Assembly: GCA_937951485.1 (NCBI GenBank)
Contig: CALEDJ010000068.1
Location: 10,575 to 74,574, forward strand
Direction of reading: 5' to 3'
DNA length: 64,000 bases
Origin: an uncultured bacterium
GTDB lineage: Bacteria > Hydrogenedentota > Hydrogenedentia > Hydrogenedentales > CAILVY01
Shown here: in pieces, positions 26,764 to 35,126 of the stretch
How the letters are laid out: every line of letters starts with the position of its first letter
How positions within the stretch are numbered: the first letter of the stretch is position 1
Position numbers and translations under genes: made by a program
Notes under the pieces: model-generated
The model's input: only the letters and a program-made list of their open reading frames with translations
What the model was told of the DNA's origin: nothing
Database searches by the model: none

Positions 26764-27210
26764 TCAACCCTGGAGGTTGAGCATGGCCGCGCCGTGCGGG
26801 TTTGGCGGTGTGGGTGCATGCGGCGCGGTTTCACGAGCGAGTTTCTCAAAAACCTCCTGCCAGGTGTCGCGCATGGCGGTCATCATCGTGATGCATTCGT
26901 CCAAGGGGCGGACATCCTTGCGGATGTTTGCGGACACCAGCAGGTGCTGGAAGTATTCATAGAGCCGGTCGAGGTTTTGGGCGATTTCACCGGTGTTCAT
27001 GTTGAGCGCGCCGCGGAGTTCCGCAATGATTTCCTGGGCGCGGATAAGGTTCTTGTGGACGGATTCGGTCTTGCCCTTTTCCATCTGCCGCCTGGCTTCT
27101 TCGGCGCGCTTGATGGCGCCGTTGAAGAGCATGACAATCAGTTTTCCCTGGGATGCCGTTTCCACATCCACCCTGGTGTAGGCGTCCAGTTTCGGTGCGA
27201 TTGCCGACAT
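26764..27210 (-). CDS. fliS: Flagellar export chaperone FliS
   Basis: The product is 148 aa, a usual FliS length plus a Pro/His-rich tail. The family pattern is clear: DAYTRVDVETASQGKLIVMLFNGAI (family form YQxxxVxTASPxxLixMLYdGAi), then LNMNTGEIAQNLDRLYEYFQHLLVSANI (family form LD...G.ia.nL..LY.Ym...L..AN). FliS binds the C-terminus of flagellin in the cytoplasm and prevents premature polymerisation. It follows fliD by 26 bp on the same strand, the standard fliD-fliS order. Flagellin itself is not in the window. Confidence 0.95.
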   Translation of the reverse strand: MSAIAPKLDAYTRVDVETASQGKLIVMLFNGAIKRAEEARRQMEKGKTESVHKNLIRAQEIIAELRGALNMNTGEIAQNLDRLYEYFQHLLVSANIRKDVRPLDECITMMTAMRDTWQEVFEKLARETAPHAPTPPNPHGAAMLNLQG

Positions 27211-27236
27211 GTCGTTCCTCCCGATGTTGCCGCTGA

Positions 27237-28964
27237 TTAGAAACGCAGGAAGTTCTGTGACAGGCTTGCCAGAGAATTGTTCTGCGCCTGAAAACTGGCG
27301 GACATCTGTTCGAGCCGCGTGAATTGGCGGCGCAGGCGCGTTTCACGTTGCTGGAGGCGGTCCTCGATACGCGCGCGCTGATCATTCAATAGCCGAATCT
27401 GCTGGTCAATGGACCCGTTGGTGCGGATGCGGCTGTTGAGATACCCGGTGATACCGGTGGCTTCCTCAAGATACTGGAAGAAGAGGTCGGCGACGCCGTT
27501 GCCGCCGATATTGGTGAACAGTGCTTCCACGTTTGCGCGCCCGGTACGCAGCGCCTCGCGGAATTTGTCTTCATCCAGGCGCAGTTGCGCCGAAGCGGCG
27601 GGATCGAAGTCCGTGCCGGTGGTGATGCCGATGTCGGCCAGGCTCCGGAAATCGCCGGAAATGCCGCTGATTTGAATGAAGATGTTCTGCCGCAGAAAGG
27701 TTTCTATGTTGCGCAGGCCGCCGTCGCCGGCCAGCGCGCCGCCGGTGGCGGTCAGTTCACGCAGGCGGCTGACCGATGTGTTGAATTCCTCAATAAAAGC
27801 GCGCACCCCCTCAATGATTTTGTCGTCATCGGAAGAGACAGTCACCGTGCTCGTACCGACGCTGAGGAAGTTCAGGGTGACGCCGCCGATGGCATCGGCC
27901 ACTTCATTGGTGTTGCGGGTCTGCATCGGCCCGCCATTGATGGTGAACTGGGAATCCCTGCCGGCGGTCTGGACCGCTGTGTCCAGGTTCATGATGGACA
28001 GGAAATTGCTCGTATCGCCGGCACGGCCAAAACTGATGGTGCGACTGCCGAGCGTCTTTGAAACTACCCGGATGGTGTCTGTCGAGGCGTCATAACTGGC
28101 GGTGACGCCGGCATCGGAACTGTTGATTCGTTGGATCACATCCATAACGCTGTCCGTCGCGGGGTCCACCGAAATCTCTATTCCGTTGATGGTAAAGACC
28201 CCGCCAGTCACAGGACCGCCCGCGAAATTGACGGCGTTCATCTCAGTTGCCACGTTCACCGCGCCGAGGTGCCGCGTGCTTGTTACGGCGGTAGCGCCGT
28301 TGGTGTCGGTGTATTGCGTCGCGCCGGTGACGGCGATGGCGCTCAGAAAGTTGCTGGTATCGTTCGTCGCGCCGAAATTGATGATGCTGGTGTCGCCCGG
28401 TGTTGCATTGGCGATGAGCACCTTGTCCGTGCCGGCGTCATAGGTGGCGGTGACCCCTGCGGCGCTGGCGTTGATGGCGGCCAGAATATCGTTCAGACTG
28501 TCCGTGTCGGGATCAATGGTGAATTCGACGCCATTGATGCTGAATGTGCCCGCCTGCACCCCGATGGTCATGCCGCTGCCAGTCAAAGGGCTGTCCGGAT
28601 TAATGGCCGCGCCAATGACGCCGCTGCTCCCGGCCACCGTCGCGCTGGCCATTTGAATCACATTGACTTCAAAAGAACCCAGGACCGGGTTGGGCGCTGA
28701 AATCTGGGAGGTGAGCACCTTTTCGTCGTTGGAGGCCGTCTTGAACGCATAGAACACGCTGCTGAGCCGAAAATCCTGCACGCGGTTGCGCAACGCAAGC
28801 AGTTGGGTGCGAATGCCCCGGATGGCGTTTCGCTGGTCTTCCAGCAGCCGGAGGCGATTGTCCACGCGGCGGATGGGCGCGCGCTCCAATTCCATCAACT
28901 GCCGGATGATGGTATTGGAGTCCAGCCCTGAGATCAGTCCGCCCGCGCTGAATGCACCGCCCAT
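27237..28964 (-). CDS. fliD: Flagellar cap protein FliD (hook-associated protein 2)
   Basis: The product is 575 aa. The N-terminus, GLISGLDSNTIIRQLMELERAP, and the following coiled coil match FliD_N, and the last about 90 residues form the C-terminal coiled coil (RIEDRLQQRETRLRRQF..MSASFQAQNNSLASLSQ). Between them are two related copies of a flagellin-hook-like unit, at about residues 125-212 (FSINGVEFTIDPDTDSLNDI) and 247-325 (FTINGIEISVDPATDSVMDV), each ending DTSNFLS. FliD caps the growing filament and directs flagellin folding. The duplicated surface-exposed unit is a lineage-specific variation of the central domains. Confidence 0.95.
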   Translation of the reverse strand: MGGAFSAGGLISGLDSNTIIRQLMELERAPIRRVDNRLRLLEDQRNAIRGIRTQLLALRNRVQDFRLSSVFYAFKTASNDEKVLTSQISAPNPVLGSFEVNVIQMASATVAGSSGVIGAAINPDSPLTGSGMTIGVQAGTFSINGVEFTIDPDTDSLNDILAAINASAAGVTATYDAGTDKVLIANATPGDTSIINFGATNDTSNFLSAIAVTGATQYTDTNGATAVTSTRHLGAVNVATEMNAVNFAGGPVTGGVFTINGIEISVDPATDSVMDVIQRINSSDAGVTASYDASTDTIRVVSKTLGSRTISFGRAGDTSNFLSIMNLDTAVQTAGRDSQFTINGGPMQTRNTNEVADAIGGVTLNFLSVGTSTVTVSSDDDKIIEGVRAFIEEFNTSVSRLRELTATGGALAGDGGLRNIETFLRQNIFIQISGISGDFRSLADIGITTGTDFDPAASAQLRLDEDKFREALRTGRANVEALFTNIGGNGVADLFFQYLEEATGITGYLNSRIRTNGSIDQQIRLLNDQRARIEDRLQQRETRLRRQFTRLEQMSASFQAQNNSLASLSQNFLRF

Positions 28965-29193
28965 AATGCGGCCTCCCGTGCCCTGTTACATCCTGGCGCA
29001 TCGCGCCGCCTTTCAGCGTGATACGCCTTATCCCCTAATATCGGCAGTTATGCCGCCATTCTTTAGCATGGTTGACAAGAATGAACCATCGGATCGCAAA
29101 ATTTACGTTTTTCTCAGAATAAGCAATTCGTTGTTGTGGCGAGGTCAGGAGACCTGCCACCACAGTTAAACCGCTGCTGCAAATCTTTCTGGC

Positions 29194-30348
29194 CTATCTG
29201 AACGAGGCGCTCATATCCGCCTCAATCCTTCGCACATCGCCCTTGACGAACTTCGATTCCGCGATCATGGCTTTGAGTTTGGCCTCGTAGGCTGCGCCGT
29301 CCAAAGGCAATGAAACGGTCTGCCCGGTCCAAGCGGAATAGAGCATGGCGTTGGCCAATTCGACGGACCGGGCCCCTTCCGTGGCCGGTGCAACGAGGGG
29401 TTTGCCGTCCAGGATCGCCTCCACAAAATTCTGGGCGACGTCCACGTGATTGCGCGATGTGCCGCGCACCGGGATTTCCACCTGCCATGTTTCGGGTCGG
29501 GAGAAACCGTCGGTGGCGGTCTTGCTGTGGGTGCGGGCATCCACTTCGTTCCGCTGGAAGCGGATTTTGCCGCCTTCAAAGATCAGGTTGCCCCGGTCCC
29601 CGGCAATTTCAAGGCGGTCTGTGCCCGGCGCTTCGCCGGTGGTGGCGATGAAGACGCCCGTTGCGCCGTTTTCGTATTCAAGATAGGCGGTGACTTCGTC
29701 TTCTGTCTCGATGGCGTGATACTTGCCGAAACCGCAGAAGGCGTGCACCCGGGCGGGCATGCCGCCAATCCACTGGAGCAGGTCCAGGTTGTGCGGGCAT
29801 TGGTTCAACAGCACGCCGCCGCCTTCGCCTTTCCAGGTGGCGCGCCAGCCCCCGGAGGCGTAATAGGCCTCGGTGCGGTACCATGCCGTAATCACCCAGT
29901 TGATCCGCTGAATGCAGCCCAGTTCACCCTGATCCACCAGTTGCTTTATCTTTTTGAACTCCGGATAGGTCCGCATCTGGAACATCACGGAGAAGATTTG
30001 CTTGGGGTTCTTGTGCGCGGCAAGCAGGCGCTGACAATCCGCCTTGTGCACCGAAATGGGCTTTTCCACCAGCACATGCAGGCCCTGTTCCAGGGCGTCC
30101 ATGCCGATGGTGGTATGGTCATAGTGCGGGGTCGCGATGATGACAGCATCCACTTCCCCCGATCGAATCAGCGCGGCGCTGTCGGAAAAGACCTTTATCT
30201 GACCGCCTTCAAAGCGTTTCAGGCGATCAGGATCAATATCACACACTGCCGTCAGGGTCGCCCGCGCCACCTCCCCTTTGCTTAAATACCGACAATGCTC
30301 CGACCCCATCCCCCCCACACCAATGACGCCAATGCGCACATTTTCCAT
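29194..30348 (-). CDS. Gfo/Idh/MocA family oxidoreductase
   Basis: The product is 384 aa with an N-terminal Rossmann fold (IGVIGVGGMGSEHCRYL), the conserved EKPISVHKAD (catalytic Lys of the EKP motif, about residue 95), and a C-terminal alpha/beta domain with NQCPHNLDLLQWIGG containing the substrate-binding His. There is no Tat signal, so it is cytoplasmic. These enzymes oxidise or reduce sugars and inositols with NAD(P). It starts 6 bp after the ThuA-like gene, so the two are probably cotranscribed. ThuA/ThuB-type pairs in trehalose and disaccharide oxidation combine the same two families. Confidence 0.93.
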   Translation of the reverse strand: MENVRIGVIGVGGMGSEHCRYLSKGEVARATLTAVCDIDPDRLKRFEGGQIKVFSDSAALIRSGEVDAVIIATPHYDHTTIGMDALEQGLHVLVEKPISVHKADCQRLLAAHKNPKQIFSVMFQMRTYPEFKKIKQLVDQGELGCIQRINWVITAWYRTEAYYASGGWRATWKGEGGGVLLNQCPHNLDLLQWIGGMPARVHAFCGFGKYHAIETEDEVTAYLEYENGATGVFIATTGEAPGTDRLEIAGDRGNLIFEGGKIRFQRNEVDARTHSKTATDGFSRPETWQVEIPVRGTSRNHVDVAQNFVEAILDGKPLVAPATEGARSVELANAMLYSAWTGQTVSLPLDGAAYEAKLKAMIAESKFVKGDVRRIEADMSASFR

Positions 30349-30354
30349 GACTGG

Positions 30355-31215
30355 CTACTCCTTTGTCGGCGGTTCCTCGATGGTCTTCGGCACGACTGCC
30401 TCATAATTGGGGTCGGCCATCAGGTCACCCTTGCCGCTCGCCCACAGGAGGTTATCAATGACGAGTTGCTGGAACTTGGGGTTTTCCCATACGTCTTCGC
30501 GGTGGCCGAGGGCGTTGTACAGGACGCGGCCTTCGCCGTAGGCGCTGCACCAGATAATGGGATAACTTGGCATATCATACATTTTCTGGCGTTGGCGTTC
30601 CTTGCCGGGGTCCAGCAGGGCCAACACATGCATGGTTTTCGTGTTCAGGTTTTCACTGATGTACCATTCATCCTGCAGCGACCAGCCGTCCTCGAGATTG
30701 GCGATGGCGGGATGCCCGGGGCTGACAACCCGCAGGGTCCCCTTGAACTGCTGGCCATGAGTCTTGAACTCGCCGCCTATCATCTCTACATACGGCGAGA
30801 TGACACCGTCTTTGGAGTGAAAACTGTCGTTGGCGCTGTGGTATCCCACAAATCCGCCGCCCCCCTTGATCCATTCCAGCAGTTCCGCCAGGCCGTTCGG
30901 CCCCATGGGCGGATGGCCGTCGGTGCCGGGTTCCGTCAGGTCGCCGGTGGTGTAGAAGATGACCACATCGTAGTTCTTCAGATTCTCGGCGTTGACGAAT
31001 CCGGCGTCCTTGGTGATGGTGATGGTCGCACCGATGCGCTCGGCGATTTCCGCCATGATTCGCTCGGAATGCGCGGGCTGATCGCCGTCGCGCTTGACGA
31101 CGCTGTGTTCAAAGCCCGACGACTTGGTGAGGTATAGCAGGCGCAGCGGGGCGTCCGCCCACGCCCCCGTGCACAATGCGAAGGTCATGGCCGATAGCAG
31201 GATTCTGCTTGTCAT
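30355..31215 (-). CDS. Secreted ThuA-like domain protein
   Basis: The product is 286 aa from the ATG at 31215, which follows AAGGAGA. A signal peptide covers residues 1-19 (ILLSAMTFALCTGAWA). The ThuA fold, related to class I glutamine amidotransferases, shows RLLYLTKSSGFEHS, YDVVIFYTTGDL, WIKGGGGFVGYHSANDSF (nucleophile-elbow region without a Cys), GGEFKTHGQQ, HPAI and RVLYNALGHREDVWENP. ThuA-domain proteins are associated with trehalose-type disaccharide oxidation and glycan metabolism, but the chemistry is not settled. It is the first gene of a pair with the Gfo/Idh/MocA oxidoreductase. Confidence 0.88.
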   Translation of the reverse strand: MTSRILLSAMTFALCTGAWADAPLRLLYLTKSSGFEHSVVKRDGDQPAHSERIMAEIAERIGATITITKDAGFVNAENLKNYDVVIFYTTGDLTEPGTDGHPPMGPNGLAELLEWIKGGGGFVGYHSANDSFHSKDGVISPYVEMIGGEFKTHGQQFKGTLRVVSPGHPAIANLEDGWSLQDEWYISENLNTKTMHVLALLDPGKERQRQKMYDMPSYPIIWCSAYGEGRVLYNALGHREDVWENPKFQQLVIDNLLWASGKGDLMADPNYEAVVPKTIEEPPTKE

Positions 31216-31435
31216 GGCGTGATTCTCCTTATATGGTTGGGCAGCAATTTCCGGTTGCGCTGGTGCGCAGCGACAGGGGTAGATTAGAAGCCTCGGAGGG
31301 GGAAATGCAAGCCGTTGACCGGAAGACAGCGTGGGAGATGATGCTGGCCGGGAAAGGCGAAATAGAAGACTGCTCAAACAGCGTCATACAGCGACAAGAC
31401 ACAAAGAGAAGCAATCCCATGATGAACATGCGGGC

Positions 31436-31593
31436 TTACTCGTAGTGCGTCCACATACGGAGCACTTTTACGATGTGCTCTTCTTTGACGACCTGATAGA
31501 CCAGCCGGTGCTGGATATTGACGCGATGCGCGTATGCCCCGGCAAGGTCGCCCACCGGTTTTTCATGTTGAGGCAGCCCTTTCCTGTTGAACC
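31436..31593 (-). pseudogene. C-terminal remnant of a Txe/YoeB family toxin
   Basis: The minus-strand frame encodes 51 residues matching the C-terminal half of YoeB/Txe toxins: EKPVGDLAGAYAHRVNIQHR, followed by LVYQV and the terminal KVLRMWTHYE, including the catalytic-end His-Tyr. The first about 40 residues and any antitoxin gene are missing. The homologous part begins immediately after the stop codon of the purine permease. Loss of the N-terminal half removes part of the active site, so it should be inactive. Confidence 0.75.
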
Positions 31594-32961
31594 TTACTGC
31601 AGAAATGCGTAGCGCGCGACAAGGGCCGCCGCGATGATGTACATGATCGGATGGACCTCGCGCCAGCGGCCGCTGACGGTCTTGATCGCCGCGTAGGAGA
31701 TGCACCCGGCGGCGACGCCTTCCGTGATGCCGTAGCCGAAGACCATCATCACAATGGTGAAGAAAGCGGGCAGGCTTTCTGTCACATCATCCCACTTCAC
31801 CTTGCGCAGGGGCGCAAGCATGAGAAAGCCCACCACAATCAGGGCGGGTGCCACCGCCGGATACATCCCGACATACCCGCCCTCAATGCCCAGCGCTGCG
31901 TAGTAGGCGGGGCCGATGTCGGTTCCCGCGATGGCCACCACCGGGGCCAACGCAATCGCCGCCACGAAACACGCCGCTGTGACGACCGCCGCCAAGCCGG
32001 TGCGGGCACCCGCCGCAACGCCCGTGGCGCTTTCAATGTAACTGGTCACCGTGGAAGTGCCGAGAAGCGCGCCGGTGCAGGTGGCGAGGGCATCGGAGAA
32101 AAACGCGCGTTCCGCGCGCGGCAATTTTCCGTCTTCCTTGATATACCCGGCTTGGGTACCCACGCCCACCAGCGTGCCGACGGTGTCGAAGAGGTCCAGG
32201 AAAAAAAAGAGCAGAATTGCTGCCAGCGCGTCCCGCCACCGCGCAATCAGTTCGCCGAAATTCAGGCGGCCCACCGTCGCCAGTGAGAGCGGCGTGCGTT
32301 GCAAATGAAACGGCAGCACGCCTGTGATCAGGCCTGCCGCGATGGTGGCCAACAAGCCCACCAGGATAGCCCCGCGAAAGCCCCGCGCCATCAGCGCCGC
32401 GGTGAAGAGCACCCCCGCCAGGGCCAGGAGCGGCGCGCCGTGGTGCAAGTCGCCCAGTTTGACCATCGTGCTCGAACTCAGCACGACAATGCCCGACCAT
32501 TGAAGCCCCACAAACGCGATAAACAGCCCGATGGCCGGTCCGATGGCGTTTTTCAGGCATTCCGGAAAGACCTCCAGGATTTTTTCGCGGGTGCGGAACA
32601 GGGAGATGAAGACAAAAAGCACGCCGGAAATGAAGACAATGGCCAGGCCCGCCTGCCAACTGAAACCCATGCCGAGGCAGATGGTGAACGAGAACAGGAA
32701 ATTTTCGCCCATGCCCGGCGCAAGCGCGAAAGGATAACACGCAATCAGGCCCATGAAGAGGCAGCCCAGCGCCGCCGAGAGGCATGTCGCCACCAGCACC
32801 GCCCCGAAATCCATCCCCGCCATCGCAAGCACCGTCGGCTGCACAAAAACGATGTAACTCATCGTGGCGAAGGTGGTCAGTCCGCCGATCAGTTCCCGGC
32901 GTACGGTCGAACCCGCCTGCTGCACCCCGAAAAAGCGATCCAGACCGGTAATCATAGGCAT
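31594..32961 (-). CDS. AzgA-like purine permease (NCS2 family)
   Basis: The product is 455 aa with 12-14 predicted membrane segments. It opens RRELIGGLTTFATMSYIVFVQP and contains FALAPGMGENFLFSF, PIGLFIAFVGLQ-type and LFFFLDLFDTVGTLVGVG motifs, as well as GTSTVTSYIESATGVAAGARTGLAAVV, all typical of AzgA-like adenine/guanine/hypoxanthine:proton symporters. The exact base cannot be told from sequence. It is monocistronic on the minus strand; the toxin remnant follows its stop codon directly. Upstream lies a 620-bp region with repeats. Confidence 0.92.
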   Translation of the reverse strand: MPMITGLDRFFGVQQAGSTVRRELIGGLTTFATMSYIVFVQPTVLAMAGMDFGAVLVATCLSAALGCLFMGLIACYPFALAPGMGENFLFSFTICLGMGFSWQAGLAIVFISGVLFVFISLFRTREKILEVFPECLKNAIGPAIGLFIAFVGLQWSGIVVLSSSTMVKLGDLHHGAPLLALAGVLFTAALMARGFRGAILVGLLATIAAGLITGVLPFHLQRTPLSLATVGRLNFGELIARWRDALAAILLFFFLDLFDTVGTLVGVGTQAGYIKEDGKLPRAERAFFSDALATCTGALLGTSTVTSYIESATGVAAGARTGLAAVVTAACFVAAIALAPVVAIAGTDIGPAYYAALGIEGGYVGMYPAVAPALIVVGFLMLAPLRKVKWDDVTESLPAFFTIVMMVFGYGITEGVAAGCISYAAIKTVSGRWREVHPIMYIIAAALVARYAFLQ

Positions 32962-33160
32962 GACTTCCTATCACGAAGGGATATCCCTTGACCCGCCGCG
33001 CTGCATACCCCCGTGCCCTGTGAAGCAATCCCGCCGCATTGTACGTCGCGGGACGGGGCTTTGTAAAACAGCCGAAAGGAGATGAATATTGGATGATCAT
33101 GCTCGGTACTGTCCAAAATATTCTGAGTTCTGAGAAAAGTCTTTTGTCATATCAATCTTC

Positions 33161-33261
33161 CCCCTCACCCCATCCCTCTCCCAGTGGGAGAGGGTGTACA
33201 TGGCCAAACCTGAGACATGCTGTTGCTCCCTCTCCCTCCGGGAGAGGGGTGGGGTGAGGGG
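33161..33261. repeat. Nested palindromic repeat (CCCTCTCCC type)
   Basis: Two 22-nt arms at 33161-33182 and 33240-33261 are inverted copies with a single mismatch. Each arm is itself followed or preceded by an inner hairpin (CCCTCTCCC-AGT-GGGAGAGGG at 33174-33194 and a twin near 33228-33248). Elements of this composition are widespread dispersed repeats in many bacterial phyla. Confidence 0.75.
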
Positions 33262-33432
33262 AAAGAGAACAGGACGCCCTGGTACACGGGTCAATGATGT
33301 CTCAGGAATTCCCACGGAAAGGTTTGCGTATGGGATACCCCCCGCATCATCTTGGTTCAACAGGATTTTCCAAGGGTTTTGGGCATGGTCTTTCACCATC
33401 CCTGATAACCTGTTTTGGACAACACTGGATTA

Positions 33433-33441
33433 TGCTATACT
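33433..33441 (+). promoter_or_regulatory. Extended -10 promoter candidate for gltA
   Basis: TGC-TATACT lies 140 bp upstream of the citrate synthase start, with TTTGGA 16 bp further upstream as a weak -35. The same TATGCTATACTT string occurs before the DUF362 gene. Confidence 0.45.
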
Positions 33442-33539
33442 TTTCTCCTGCTGAGATGTGCTGCGCCAACGACCACGAAGGGAACGAATTGCCGTCAGCA
33501 GCGGTTTGCCCGGTGTCTTGAGGTGTTTCAGATTGAAGG

Positions 33540-33560
33540 GGTCGGCCGGAGAGGCCGACC
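33540..33560 (+). promoter_or_regulatory. Stem-loop in the gltA leader
   Basis: GGTCGGCC and GGCCGACC form a perfect 8-bp stem with a GGAGA loop, ending 9 bp before the GGAGG ribosome-binding site. There is no U-tract, so this is a leader structure rather than a terminator. It may influence translation or mRNA stability. Confidence 0.5.
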
Positions 33561-33581
33561 CAGGCTTGCAGGAGGATGCTC

Positions 33582-34877
33582 ATGGCGAGGAAAAAGAAAA
33601 CAGAGAAGCCGGAGGTCGCGAAACTCATTTTGCATGGAAAAGAATACGATCTTCCGGTGTTTACGGGGACAGAAAATGAGATCGGGATTGACATCGGCCG
33701 CCTGCGGGATATGACCGGCGCGATTACCTATGATCCGGGATACATGAACACAGGTTCGTGCAAAAGCGCCATCACCTACATTGACGGGGACAAAGGGATT
33801 CTGCGGTATCGCGGCTATCCCATCGAGGATTTGGCGGGTAAAATGCGCTTTTCCGCTGCGGCGTATCTTCTGATCTATGGGCATCTGCCCAATGAGGAAG
33901 AGTTTCTGGAGTGGCGGCGCGCCCTGACCCGGCACAGTTTTATTCACGAAAGCCAGATCAACTTCTTCGACCACTTTCATCCCATGGCACACCCCATGAA
34001 CATTCTGGGCTCCATGGTCTCCTCGATGTCGTCGTTCTATCCCTATGACGCTGAGGACCCCAATCACATTGATCTCAATATCAAGCGATTGGTGGGGCAG
34101 GTGAAGACGATTGCGGCGTTTTCCTACAAAAAGTCCATCGGCGAGCCGTTCATTTACCCGCGCACAGACCACAGTTATGCCGCAAATTTCCTGCGGATGA
34201 TGTTCGCAACGCCCGCCGAGGAATACGAAGTGCCCAAGGTGATGGAAGACGCGCTGGATGTGCTGCTTATCCTCCACATGGACCACGAGCAGAATTGCAG
34301 CACTTCCACCGTCCGGATGGTCGGCAGCAGTCAGGCGAACATCTACGCCTCCATATCCTCCGGCATCAACGCGCTCTGGGGAAAACTTCACGGCGGGGCC
34401 AACGAGGCCGTCCTCAACATGCTCGCCCAGATTCACGCCGACGGCGGCAATTACAAAAAGTACGTGGAGATGGCCAAGGATAAGAAGTCCAAGTTCCGCT
34501 TAATGGGCTTCGGCCACCGCGTATACAAGAACTTCGATCCGCGCGCCACGCTGTTGCGTTCCGTTCTCGATCGCGTTTTGACGGAAATGGGAATCCATGA
34601 TCCGCTGCTGGACATTGCCAAGAATCTGGAACAGGTGGCGCTCAAGGACGAATTCTTCATCGAGAGGAAACTCTATCCGAACATTGATTTCTACAGCGGT
34701 ATTCTGTATCGCGCCTTGGGCATTCCCAAGGAAATGTTCACCGTGCTCTTCGCGATTGGGCGCATGCCCGGTTGGATCGCCCACTGGCTCGAAATGCGCG
34801 CCGACCCGGATACAAAGATTCAGCGGCCACGCCAGATTTACATCGGCCCGACGATTCGGCGCTACAGCCCGGCGTAA
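33582..34877 (+). CDS. gltA: Citrate synthase
   Basis: The product is 431 aa. The ATG at 33582 is favoured over the ATG at 33576, because the GCAGGAGG site abuts the earlier one. It condenses oxaloacetate with acetyl-CoA at entry to the TCA cycle. Active-site segments are present: KLHGGANEAV (His about 268), GFGHRVYKNFDPRA (His about 309) and PNIDFYSGI (Asp about 367). The about 50-residue N-terminal extension with a beta-rich GIDIGRLRD opening is typical of the large hexameric bacterial type (type II). A rho-independent terminator follows at 34921. Confidence 0.96.
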   Translation: MARKKKTEKPEVAKLILHGKEYDLPVFTGTENEIGIDIGRLRDMTGAITYDPGYMNTGSCKSAITYIDGDKGILRYRGYPIEDLAGKMRFSAAAYLLIYGHLPNEEEFLEWRRALTRHSFIHESQINFFDHFHPMAHPMNILGSMVSSMSSFYPYDAEDPNHIDLNIKRLVGQVKTIAAFSYKKSIGEPFIYPRTDHSYAANFLRMMFATPAEEYEVPKVMEDALDVLLILHMDHEQNCSTSTVRMVGSSQANIYASISSGINALWGKLHGGANEAVLNMLAQIHADGGNYKKYVEMAKDKKSKFRLMGFGHRVYKNFDPRATLLRSVLDRVLTEMGIHDPLLDIAKNLEQVALKDEFFIERKLYPNIDFYSGILYRALGIPKEMFTVLFAIGRMPGWIAHWLEMRADPDTKIQRPRQIYIGPTIRRYSPA

Positions 34878-34920
34878 ACCGCCCGGCACCGAGGGCGCCA
34901 GAAGACAGCGGCGGACTTCG

Positions 34921-34950
34921 CGCCAGAAAACGGAACTTCTTGGCGTTTTT
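34921..34950 (+). terminator. Rho-independent terminator after gltA
   Basis: CGCCAGAA (34921-34928) pairs with TTCTTGGCG (34937-34945) with one bulged T, and is followed directly by TTTTT. It lies 44 bp after the gltA stop. Confidence 0.7.
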
Positions 34951-34962
34951 GTCCCCCGACGT

Positions 34963-35058
34963 GGCATCTGCGAAATAAATTGTCTCTGCGCATAAGAACA
35001 CGAAGTATCCGGGATTTCAGATGGAACTGAGGTCCGGAACGCCCATTTCACAAATGCC
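34963..35058. repeat. 96-bp interspersed palindromic repeat, copy B
   Basis: The inverted ends GGCATCTGCGAAAT and ATTTCACAAATGCC match at 12 of 14 positions. The element is exactly 96 bp, like the copy at 18574-18669, and shares the core TATCCGGGATTT plus ATGGAACTGA. It lies between the gltA terminator and the next gene. Confidence 0.75.
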
Positions 35059-35126
35059 TTCCTGGAGTGGCGGCAACGCTCCGGCTGTGATACACTCCAT
35101 ATGGAACACGACAGGAGAATATTCCG

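Larger units (their letters stand above)
32962..33581. other. Divergent intergenic region, 620 bp
   Basis: It separates the purine permease (minus) from citrate synthase (plus). It contains the nested palindromic repeat at 33161-33261, the gltA promoter candidate at 33433-33441 and a leader hairpin at 33540-33560 (separate entries). No protein gene is supported. Confidence 0.5.

Noticed and set aside
26377-26849. Arg-rich open frames before fliS
   Set aside because: They consist of translated interspersed-repeat sequence, have no start signals and no recognisable domain.
33097-33399. A 100-codon minus-strand frame across the nested palindrome
   Set aside because: The peptide (with LSRRERE- and LSHWERD-like strings) is the usual false product of CCCTCTCCC-type repeats.
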